Shown: in pieces, positions 9,947-17,885 of the stretch
Layout of the letters: every line of letters begins with the position of its first letter
How positions within the stretch are numbered: position 1 is the stretch's first letter
NCBI GenBank assembly: GCA_016177225.1
Contig: JACOVQ010000007.1
Span: forward strand, 1 to 33,801
Length of the DNA stretch: 33,801 nucleotides
Direction: 5' to 3'
Origin: Candidatus Zambryskiibacteriota bacterium
GTDB lineage: Bacteria > Patescibacteriota > Minisyncoccia > Phycocordibacterales > Zambryskibacteraceae
The notes under the pieces: model-generated
Told to the model about the DNA's origin: nothing
Database searches by the model: none
The model's input: only the letters and a program-made list of their open reading frames with translations
Program-made: the position numbers and the translations under genes

Positions 9947-10517
9947 ATTTTATGAGGCCGAAATCCATGCGTAAAAATCTGTCATCTTCAATTTGGTTAA
10001 CAATCATGTAAAGCAAATTTTTCCCAATGCCAAAATCAATTTTCATCAATCCTATAACATCTTCGCAGTCGTATGGGTAAACCCAGACGCTATCTTGTAA
10101 TCGGATAAAGCCGGCATTTAATAGTATTTTCCTAACTTGCTCGCGTATTTTCTTTTTCTTTTCCGGAATGTCAAAAATTATAACTCTCCATTTACCATCC
10201 CATTTTTTTGGTTTTCTAATTTGATAATCTGACATCTGCCATGCGTTCCACAACTTTTCTCCTGAGATAGTGGGAGAGTAAAATCCGTTCTCAAATTTTA
10301 CTAGTCCCTTTCGAGTAAGGCGGCTTGCAGCAGATTTTACCGTTTCCATTTTTCTTGGAGAAGTCTCGAAGAAATTGGTTTCCAAGAAAGAATCTATAAC
10401 TTGTTTTACCAGCATGTCGCTTCCGATTCGGCCTCCGGAAACAATAGCCAAAAGAATTGCTTCCTGAATTCTTGTTTTTCTCACCCTTTTTCTATTAATT
10501 TCCTCGAGTTTTCCCAT
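9945..10517 (-). CDS. PaaX-like / Cas2-like-fold winged-helix regulator
   Basis: N-terminal wHTH-like segment (RLTRKGLVKFENGFYSPT) plus WDGKWRVIIFDIPEKKKKIREQVRKILLNAGFIRLQDSVWVYPYDCED typical of PaaX C-terminal/Cas2-like domains. Confidence 0.72.
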   Translation of the reverse strand: MGKLEEINRKRVRKTRIQEAILLAIVSGGRIGSDMLVKQVIDSFLETNFFETSPRKMETVKSAASRLTRKGLVKFENGFYSPTISGEKLWNAWQMSDYQIRKPKKWDGKWRVIIFDIPEKKKKIREQVRKILLNAGFIRLQDSVWVYPYDCEDVIGLMKIDFGIGKNLLYMIVNQIEDDRFLRMDFGLIK

Positions 10518-10534
10518 GTTGTTAAATATATTGT

Positions 10535-10574
10535 ACTACATAATAAGCATGCTATAGCATTGTTACTATGTATT
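10535..10574. repeat. Imperfect 40-bp palindrome (copy 2 of the TACATAATAA family)
   Basis: actacataataagcatgctatagcattgttactatgtatt; 36/40 identical to copy 1. Confidence 0.95.
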
Positions 10575-10597
10575 TGAGGTTTCTATACAATTTCTTA

Positions 10598-11821
10598 TTA
10601 TTTTTTCTCTTTAATTTCTTCTTTCAGTTTTAAAATTAAGTCCGCTATCGAGGATACACCAAGGTTTCCTTTATCGCGGCTTTCGATGGTAACTTTTTTG
10701 TCAGCCAGTTCTTTGTCGCCAATCACTAGCGCGTAAGGGACCTTTTCCTTTTTGAATTTGGAAATTTTCTTGCCCAAAGTTTCGTCGGAGACATCAAGCT
10801 CAACTCGGATATTTTCAGGCTTAAGTTTATCCATCACTTCTGTCGCGTATAAGAAATGAGACTTACCGATCGGTAAAATTTTTACCTGTACCGGCGCGAG
10901 CCAGAGAGGAAAAGCGCCTTTGTAATGTTCAATGATGACCCCCATAAATCGTTCAAATGACCCCAAAATTGCGACATGAATAATAACTACCTTGTGAAGT
11001 TTCCCATCGTCTCCCACATAGTTCATATCGAAGTTGTCTGGCTGGTTGAAATCCAGTTGGATAGTTGTTAGTTGCCACTCGCGTCCTAAAGAATCCCTGG
11101 CTCTAAAATCTATCTTCGGGCCATAAAACGCAGCTTCACCTTCTTTCACTGTATAACTCACTCCCCATTTTTTTACTGAATTTATAAGTATTTTTTCAGC
11201 CTTTTCCCAAACCTCATCATTTCCAAAATATTTTTCTTTATTTTTTGGATCCCTGACAGAAATTTCTACTTTATAATCTTTGAATCCAAAGATGTTATAG
11301 GCTTTATTGATAAGCCCGAATATCATATCAATCTCCGATTCGATTTGGTCTGGTCTTATGAAATGGTGGGTATCATCTTGGGTTAGATTTTTTACCCTGA
11401 GCAGTCCAGAAAGTTCGCCACTCTTTTCGTTTCTGTAGACAGTAGTATTTTCAGCGATTCTTAGTGGCAGGTCGCGATAGCTTTTCGGCGATGAATTGTA
11501 AATTTCAAAGTGGTGCGGGCAATTCATTGCTTTCATGACAAACTCCTCTCCATTTTCGTCTATCATGGTCGGCATCATGGCGTCATAGCGACCCATGTGT
11601 CCACTCTTTATATAAAGCTCCTTTTTAGCTATGTGGGGAATGTAGACAAATTTATAACCTAAAGCTTCTTTTTCTTCTGTCATAAATCTCTCCAGTTCGC
11701 TTCTAAGCACAGCTCCTCTTGGCAGAAGCATAGGAAGGCCTTTTCCAACTAGGTCAGAGATTACAAATAAACCAAGTTCTTGCCCAAGTCTCCGGTGGTC
11801 ATTATCGCCTAATTCGTCCAT
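10598..11821 (-). CDS. thrS: Threonyl-tRNA synthetase, short form lacking TGS and N2 editing domains
   Basis: MNCPHHFEIY, TQDDTHHFIRPDQ, EGEAAFYGPKIDFRARDSLGREWQLTTIQLDF; 407 aa starting at the catalytic domain. Confidence 0.95.
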   Translation of the reverse strand: MDELGDNDHRRLGQELGLFVISDLVGKGLPMLLPRGAVLRSELERFMTEEKEALGYKFVYIPHIAKKELYIKSGHMGRYDAMMPTMIDENGEEFVMKAMNCPHHFEIYNSSPKSYRDLPLRIAENTTVYRNEKSGELSGLLRVKNLTQDDTHHFIRPDQIESEIDMIFGLINKAYNIFGFKDYKVEISVRDPKNKEKYFGNDEVWEKAEKILINSVKKWGVSYTVKEGEAAFYGPKIDFRARDSLGREWQLTTIQLDFNQPDNFDMNYVGDDGKLHKVVIIHVAILGSFERFMGVIIEHYKGAFPLWLAPVQVKILPIGKSHFLYATEVMDKLKPENIRVELDVSDETLGKKISKFKKEKVPYALVIGDKELADKKVTIESRDKGNLGVSSIADLILKLKEEIKEKK

Positions 11822-11832
11822 AGATATACATC

Positions 11833-14800
11833 CTACAAGGCCTTAATCTTTTCGGCAATGAAGGAAATAACGCCCGAACGGCGAGAGACTCTGCCCTTGA
11901 TGGCTATGCAAGCGTCCGGTTGGACGAAGGCGCGAAACTCGCTGAGCACGCGGGGAAAGATAGCCACTTCTACTGCGCCGGAGAAGTCAGACAATCGCAT
12001 GAAAACCATCCTCTCGTTGTTTTTGGTCAATACATCCCGTGCTTGTTCCACAAGGCCGGCAATAACTGTTTCGGTGTTTTCTCTAAGTTTTGACAATTTC
12101 TCGATATTTATTTTCAGCGCCGAAATCTTTTCTCGATACGGCTCTAACGGATGAGAAGAAATATAAAGGCCAAGCAGTTCTTTTTCCCAGCCGAGCTTCT
12201 CCTTTTGGCTAGCTTCAGGAGCATTTTCAAGGCGAAGAGCCGGCAGAGAAGCAGACTCAAAGAGCGCTTCCTGATTTTTCGGCGCGTTTATTGTTTCTCG
12301 ATAATATTCGAGAAGCCGGTCGAGATTGGTTAAAAGTTTGCCGCGCTCTTCAAATTCGTCAAGCGCGCCGCATTTGATGAGCGCTTCCAGAGATTTTTTA
12401 TTGAGATTTTTATTTTTAATCCGACTGAGAAAGTCCGCCAAATTTTTAAACTTGCCGTTAACTTTTCTCTCGGCAGTGATGGCGCTTGAGATATCTTGGC
12501 CAAAATTTTTAATGGTGGTTAGCCCGAAGCGGATTTTGTACGGCACGGGACCAATAACGCTAAATTGCGAGAAACTTTCGTTGATTGACGGCGGCAAGAC
12601 CTCGATTCCCATTCTTTTGCATTCGTTAACCATGATACCGACGGTCTCTATGTCTCCGGATTCGGCTGTCAGTACCGCCGACATATAAATGGCGGGGAAG
12701 TTGGCTTTGAGGTAGGAAGTAATGTAAGCAATCCAGCCGTAAGAAACGGAGTGGGCTTTGTTGAAGCCGTATGCGGCAAATGGCTCAATCCATGTCCAGA
12801 GTTCCTCCGCTTTTTTTTGCGGCCACTTCGAGTGTTCAACTACACCTTTAATAAATTTCTCTTTCTGGGCGCGCATTTCCTCCGGAATTTTTTTGCCGAC
12901 CGCTTTGCGAAATTTATCCACTTCGCCCCAACTGTATCCGGCGATTTCTTTGGCTATTATTAACAAATCGTCTTGATAAACCAATACCCCATAAGTTTTC
13001 TCCAGTATTGGCTTTAGAGCCGGGTCGAGATATCGCACGAGAGAAGGCTTATGTTTGCGTTCTATGAAGAGCGGGATAAATTGCATTGGCCCGGGACGAT
13101 AGAGAGCAACCATAGCGTTGATGTCGTGGATGGTTGTAGGCTTAAGGTCCATTAAAAATCTCGTCATTGAAGGGCCGTTCAATTGGAAAGTGCCCTCCGT
13201 CTCGCCCCGCGCCAGCATTTCAAACGTTTTTTTGTCGTTGATTGGTATTTTATCCAATTCAAGCTCTTTGCCCTCGATTTTTTTTATCCGCTCAAGGGTA
13301 TCGGCGATAATCGACAGATTTCTGATGCCTAAGATATCAAACTTAAGAAGGCCTACCGTCATATCTCCGCCGGCGTTTGGGTCCAGAGAATACATATCGT
13401 ACTGAGTAATGATTTTTTTCTCGCCTTTAGTATTATCGTACTGAAGCGGAGTGTATTCTATAAGCGGTTTTGGCGAAATGACAACTCCGGCGGCGTGGAC
13501 AGAAACATGTCTGGCATTGCCCTCAATCTTTTTGGCCGTATCCAGAATAGTTTTTGTATCCTTGTCTTCTTCATAAAGTTTTTTAAGGTCCGGATTTTCT
13601 TTCATTGCCCTATCTATAGTCATGGGGAAACCCTGCGCGCCAAAGGGAATAAGCTTGGCAATTTTATCTCCAAGCTCATATGAATATCCAAGCGCCCGCG
13701 TGATGTCGCGGACGGCCCCGCGAGCTAGCATAGTGCCAAAGGTGCCGATTTGAGCCACATGGTCCTCCCCATATTTCTTTATGGCATACCCGATAAGTTC
13801 ATCTCGCCTGTTGTCCGCGATGTCCATATCAATATCCGGCGGAGATGGCCGGTCCGGGTTTAAAAAGCGCTCGAAAGGAATTTCATATTTAATCGGGTCG
13901 ATGTTGGTAATGCCGGCAAGGAAAGTAACCATAGAGCCTGAAACCGAACCCCTGATATTTGAAAGGATGCTGTGCTTGCGAGCGTAATACATAAGGTCTG
14001 CCACTACCAAAAAATATTTGCCGAAGCCTTTGGTCTTGATGATGTTAAGCTCGTATTCCACTCTCTTTACATTCTCGTCGCTCTTCTTCACTTCGCGTTG
14101 CGCGAAGCCTTCATAGACGCGCTGGCGCAATTCTTCATCCGGAGCGAAGCCGCTCTCAATATCGAAATTGGGAAAGACCCATTTGCCGAGCTCCAATTCC
14201 AAATTGCATTTCTCGGCGATTTTCACGCTGTTTTCAAGCGCTTCCGGAATCTTTTTGAAATTGTCTACGGCTTCTTCGGGTGTTCTGAACGAAAGGTCGG
14301 CTTCATCATCAAATGTGCCGGAACGGTTAGGGTGCTCTTGAATGGAACGGATTGTTTCCAGCACCGGCCTATCAGACGGCTCCAGATAGTGCACATTGTA
14401 CGTAGCGACTATAGGTATTCCGTCACTTGGCGGTGAAACCGCCAAGTCGTCTGGACCGATGCCGCGATAGAATCTATTATCGAAAATTTCTCGATAATAT
14501 TTCGGTTCTCGTGCGATAGCGATGAGTCCGTTATTGTATTTTTCTAAGAGTTCGCGGTCGATGCGCGGTTTGTAATAAAAGCCCTCAAGATACGAATAAG
14601 TAACCAGCTTAAGCAGATTTTTATAGCCGTCTAAATTTTCGGCCAATAGCACCAAGCGGCTCTGCCGATTATCAACTCGCGCCTCTTTATCCGTACGGGA
14701 GCGCGCCGCCATGTAGAAATCGACCCCGATAATGGGTTTTATCTCGGCTTCTTTGCATTCTTTATAAAATTCTATGGCGCCATAAAGATTGCCCGAGTCT

Positions 14801-14919
14801 GTCAGAGCCAAAGCTTCGTAGCCCGAAAGCCTGGCTTTTTTGACTAAATTTGGAATCTTCGGTAGAGCTTCAAGCAGGGAATAATGTGAATGCGTGTGAA
14901 GATGCACAAACTTTTGCAT
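11833..14919 (-). CDS. dnaE: DNA polymerase III alpha subunit
   Basis: PHP domain FVHLHTHSHYSLLEA; RGSVSGSMVTFLAGITNIDP; FERFLNPDRPSPPDIDMD; AAYGFNKAHSVSYGWIAY. Confidence 0.97.
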   Translation of the reverse strand: MQKFVHLHTHSHYSLLEALPKIPNLVKKARLSGYEALALTDSGNLYGAIEFYKECKEAEIKPIIGVDFYMAARSRTDKEARVDNRQSRLVLLAENLDGYKNLLKLVTYSYLEGFYYKPRIDRELLEKYNNGLIAIAREPKYYREIFDNRFYRGIGPDDLAVSPPSDGIPIVATYNVHYLEPSDRPVLETIRSIQEHPNRSGTFDDEADLSFRTPEEAVDNFKKIPEALENSVKIAEKCNLELELGKWVFPNFDIESGFAPDEELRQRVYEGFAQREVKKSDENVKRVEYELNIIKTKGFGKYFLVVADLMYYARKHSILSNIRGSVSGSMVTFLAGITNIDPIKYEIPFERFLNPDRPSPPDIDMDIADNRRDELIGYAIKKYGEDHVAQIGTFGTMLARGAVRDITRALGYSYELGDKIAKLIPFGAQGFPMTIDRAMKENPDLKKLYEEDKDTKTILDTAKKIEGNARHVSVHAAGVVISPKPLIEYTPLQYDNTKGEKKIITQYDMYSLDPNAGGDMTVGLLKFDILGIRNLSIIADTLERIKKIEGKELELDKIPINDKKTFEMLARGETEGTFQLNGPSMTRFLMDLKPTTIHDINAMVALYRPGPMQFIPLFIERKHKPSLVRYLDPALKPILEKTYGVLVYQDDLLIIAKEIAGYSWGEVDKFRKAVGKKIPEEMRAQKEKFIKGVVEHSKWPQKKAEELWTWIEPFAAYGFNKAHSVSYGWIAYITSYLKANFPAIYMSAVLTAESGDIETVGIMVNECKRMGIEVLPPSINESFSQFSVIGPVPYKIRFGLTTIKNFGQDISSAITAERKVNGKFKNLADFLSRIKNKNLNKKSLEALIKCGALDEFEERGKLLTNLDRLLEYYRETINAPKNQEALFESASLPALRLENAPEASQKEKLGWEKELLGLYISSHPLEPYREKISALKINIEKLSKLRENTETVIAGLVEQARDVLTKNNERMVFMRLSDFSGAVEVAIFPRVLSEFRAFVQPDACIAIKGRVSRRSGVISFIAEKIKAL

Positions 14920-14939
14920 GGGAGTATTATAATCTATGA

Positions 14940-15536
14940 ATGAGTTATGTCGTAGGCATCGATGAAGCGGGCCGCGGACCTCTGGCAGGACCTGTCTCAG
15001 TCGGAGTTGTTAAGATTCCTGTAAATTTTAATAAAAACTTTTTCAAAAGCATAAAAGATTCAAAAAAATTAACTTCTGAAGACAGAGATTTATGGTTTGC
15101 CTTGGCGCTCGAAGCCAAAAAAGAGAAATTGCTCGACTTTGCGGTCTTGTTAGTATCAGAAAAAATTATAGACAGGAAGGGTGTCGTCTATGCTATACGT
15201 CTTGGCATCAAAAGATGTTTAGAAAAGCTTGCAATAGAAGAAGACTCTCAAATTTTCTTGGACGGTCTGCTTAAAGCTCCGGCGCAATTCAAACACCAGC
15301 TTACAGTCGTAAAAGGGGATGAGAAGATTCCAGTAATATCACTTGCTTCGATTTGCGCCAAGGTTATACGCGACAGGAGAATGGTGCGGCTTTCCAAAAA
15401 GTTTCCCGAATTCAGTTTCCATCAGCACAAGGGTTACGGTACAGTGATGCATCGCGAAGCACTTCAAAAATACGGCTCAACAATAATTCACAGGCAAAGT
15501 TTTCTAAAGAACTTGACAGTAAGACATACTATGTAG
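14940..15536 (+). CDS. rnhB: Ribonuclease HII
   Basis: VVGIDEAGRGPLAGPVSVG; SLASICAKVIRDRRM; HKGYGT. Confidence 0.96.
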   Translation: MSYVVGIDEAGRGPLAGPVSVGVVKIPVNFNKNFFKSIKDSKKLTSEDRDLWFALALEAKKEKLLDFAVLLVSEKIIDRKGVVYAIRLGIKRCLEKLAIEEDSQIFLDGLLKAPAQFKHQLTVVKGDEKIPVISLASICAKVIRDRRMVRLSKKFPEFSFHQHKGYGTVMHREALQKYGSTIIHRQSFLKNLTVRHTM

Positions 15537-15559
15537 TATAATTTAAAGAGGAGGTTCTT

Positions 15560-16006
15560 ATGACCCATTACACATGCGCCATCATCTGGCGCTTTTTACC
15601 CAAAGACCAAGAGTTGGAGTTTTTGGTAATCGACTACCGCTCGATAGACCCGAGTACGGGTCAGAAAACTGAGCGCCAAGTGAAATTTCCCGGCGGTACC
15701 AATACCGATTATTTGGACGAGAAAGTGGAACAGACCCTATTCCGCGAAGTCTTCGAAGAAACGGGTCTGGTAGTGCAAGAGTGGAAGGAAATCTGGAAGC
15801 AAGAAGTTAATCCAGACCACACCAAATATGGATTTCTGGTTAATATAGACAACTGTCAAGGCGGTCTCCGTAGCCATTCGATTAGTGATAACGGCGACGA
15901 AATCGGTCCGCCGTACTGGTTTTCGGCTAAAACCTTGGGGCGGGTGCTCTTTTACTCGCATCAGCCAGCTTATTTGGCGGCTTGCCGTGCGCTTGGCGTT
16001 CTCTAG
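15560..16006 (+). CDS. NUDIX hydrolase
   Basis: Nudix box-like REVFEETGLVVQEW; strong SD agaggagg upstream. Confidence 0.8.
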   Translation: MTHYTCAIIWRFLPKDQELEFLVIDYRSIDPSTGQKTERQVKFPGGTNTDYLDEKVEQTLFREVFEETGLVVQEWKEIWKQEVNPDHTKYGFLVNIDNCQGGLRSHSISDNGDEIGPPYWFSAKTLGRVLFYSHQPAYLAACRALGVL

Positions 16007-16007
16007 T

Positions 16008-16046
16008 GACCGTGTCAACCTGCCAGGTTGACACGGTCTTTCTTTT
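16008..16046 (+). terminator. Rho-independent terminator
   Basis: gaccgtgtcaacctg-c-caggttgacacggtc (15-bp arms) followed by tttcttttt. Confidence 0.92.
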
Positions 16047-16073
16047 TGCTGATTTATTTGCTAAAATAATTTT

Positions 16074-16229
16074 ATGGTAGTACGAATGCGAAGCACCCGG
16101 GGCCATACCGGCAACAGGCGTGCGCATCATAAGCTTGCCAAGCCCGCTTTATCGAAAGATGAATCGGGTAATATGCACTTGCGCCACAGGGCAACCAAAG
16201 TTGGCCACTACCGCGGGCGAAAGGTTTAG
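16074..16229 (+). CDS. rpmF: Ribosomal protein bL32
   Basis: Absent from the ORF track (short). Translation MVVRMRSTRGHTGNRRAHHKLAKPALSKDESGNMHLRHRATKVGHYRGRKV*. Confidence 0.9.
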   Translation: MVVRMRSTRGHTGNRRAHHKLAKPALSKDESGNMHLRHRATKVGHYRGRKV

Positions 16230-16275
16230 TGTAAACGTACGTTTTAAATAAAATTAAATAGTTTTTTTGTTCTTT

Positions 16276-17193
16276 ATGTCAGCAAGACATCTTTCAAGGT
16301 CAATAGTTCTACAAACTCTTTTCGAATGGGATTTTTCCGACTCCGGCAAAGCCAAGCCCGATACGCGCCAACTTTTAGAGAAAAATATCGCCGAGTTTTC
16401 TCCCGGCTCGAATGACAAGCTCTTTATGGAGACTCTTTTGAAGCGCGTACTGGAGAAGAAGCGAGACCTCGATATTATCATAGAGAAAGCGGCTCCGGAT
16501 TGGCCGATAGATAAAATTGCGGTAGTAGACCGCAATATTTTACGTATCGGCCTTTGCGAACTCCTTTTTGCCGACCGCAATGAAGTGCCGCCGAAGGTGG
16601 CCATCAATGAAGCAATAGAGCTTGCCAAAAATTTCGGCGGAGAGACTTCCGGGCGTTTCGTCAACGGTGTTTTAGGCGCGGTGTACAAAGAACTCGGCGA
16701 ACCGGGCAAAAATGATACTTCCAAGCCTCGCAAGAAATACGGCAATGTGCCGCTTGACAAACTGCCGGTGGAGAGACTTGCCGGCGCTGTGGTATATGCC
16801 AAGCACAAAGGAAATATATACCTTGCTCTTGTGCACGACGTCTTTGGCCACTGGACGCTTTCTAAAGGCAAGCTTGAAGGCACGGAGAGCGAACAAGATG
16901 GCTTGACTCGGGAAGCGCAAGAAGAGCTTGGTATTCCGGTTAAAGTCCTAGAAAAGCTGGGAGAGAATTCTTACTCGACGTATCACCCGGAGAAGGGCAA
17001 GCTTGTGAAGCATGTGGCGTATTATTTGGCCGAAGCGCCATTTATAGACTTGACCTTGGAGAAGAAAGAAGAACAGGGTGGGCTTGATGATGTGCGCTGG
17101 TTTAAATTGGCCGACATACTTGACCTGAACTTTTATGATGATATTCTGCCCGTCGTGACTAAGGCTATTACTAAACTGGCCGAAGGCAAATAG
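16276..17193 (+). CDS. nusB: NusB-NUDIX fusion protein
   Basis: N-terminal NusB (VLQTLFEWDF...IDKIAVVDRNILRIGLCELLF...VAINEAIELAKNFGGETSGRFVNGVLG) continuous with a NUDIX domain (WTLSKGKLEGTESEQDGLTREAQEELGI). Confidence 0.9.
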   Translation: MSARHLSRSIVLQTLFEWDFSDSGKAKPDTRQLLEKNIAEFSPGSNDKLFMETLLKRVLEKKRDLDIIIEKAAPDWPIDKIAVVDRNILRIGLCELLFADRNEVPPKVAINEAIELAKNFGGETSGRFVNGVLGAVYKELGEPGKNDTSKPRKKYGNVPLDKLPVERLAGAVVYAKHKGNIYLALVHDVFGHWTLSKGKLEGTESEQDGLTREAQEELGIPVKVLEKLGENSYSTYHPEKGKLVKHVAYYLAEAPFIDLTLEKKEEQGGLDDVRWFKLADILDLNFYDDILPVVTKAITKLAEGK

Positions 17194-17194
17194 A

Positions 17195-17884
17195 ATGGAT
17201 TTTAGTAAATTTGAAGAAAGCGCGGGAATAAATTTCAAAGACAAAAACCTATTAAAACAGGCTTTTACTCATCGTTCGTATATCAACGAAAACCGCACTC
17301 TTGCTCTGGAACACAATGAACGCCTGGAATTTTTGGGTGATGCAGTGCTCGAGCTTGTCATTACGGACCACCTTTTTGGAAGGATGAAAAATGCCAGCGA
17401 AGGAGAATTGACTTCTCTCCGCTCCGCTTTAGTAAACGCTGATACTTGCTCTCGCGTAGCACAGACTCTCGGAGTCAATGATTATCTGCTTCTGTCTAAG
17501 GGCGAAGCCAAGGATACCGGCCGAGCGCGGCAATATATTCTCGCCAACACTCTGGAAGCCGTTATCGGCGCTATTTACATTGACCAAGGATACGGAGTCG
17601 CGAAAGATTTTATACTCAAAAATTTTCTTGCCATCACGGAGGAAATTCTTAAAGAAGGCGCTTGGATAGATTCGAAGTCTCTTTTTCAGGAAAAAGCTCA
17701 AGAGATTATCGGCACAACTCCTTTGTATAAAACTCTTAAAGAATCCGGTCCGGACCACGACAAACATTTCATCGTCGGAGTGTATGTCGGAAAGGAACTA
17801 TACGCCGAAGGCGAAGGTAAATCCAAACAAGACGCTGAACAAGAGGCCGCCAAGAATGCACTGGAAACTCAAGGCTGGAAGTAA
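17195..17884 (+). CDS. rnc: Ribonuclease III
   Basis: ERLEFLGDAVLELVITDHLF; C-terminal dsRBD. Confidence 0.96.
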   Translation: MDFSKFEESAGINFKDKNLLKQAFTHRSYINENRTLALEHNERLEFLGDAVLELVITDHLFGRMKNASEGELTSLRSALVNADTCSRVAQTLGVNDYLLLSKGEAKDTGRARQYILANTLEAVIGAIYIDQGYGVAKDFILKNFLAITEEILKEGAWIDSKSLFQEKAQEIIGTTPLYKTLKESGPDHDKHFIVGVYVGKELYAEGEGKSKQDAEQEAAKNALETQGWK

Positions 17885-17885
17885 T

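Noticed and set aside
9945-10517. CRISPR-Cas locus because of the Cas2-like domain
   Set aside because: No repeat-spacer array, cas1 or effector nearby; the two flanking palindromes are not a CRISPR array.
13972-14436. 154-aa plus-strand ORF inside dnaE
   Set aside because: Antisense to dnaE with no independent coding evidence.
16254-16883. 209-aa minus-strand ORF over nusB-NUDIX
   Set aside because: Antisense shadow of a conserved gene; low-complexity Ser/Arg translation.
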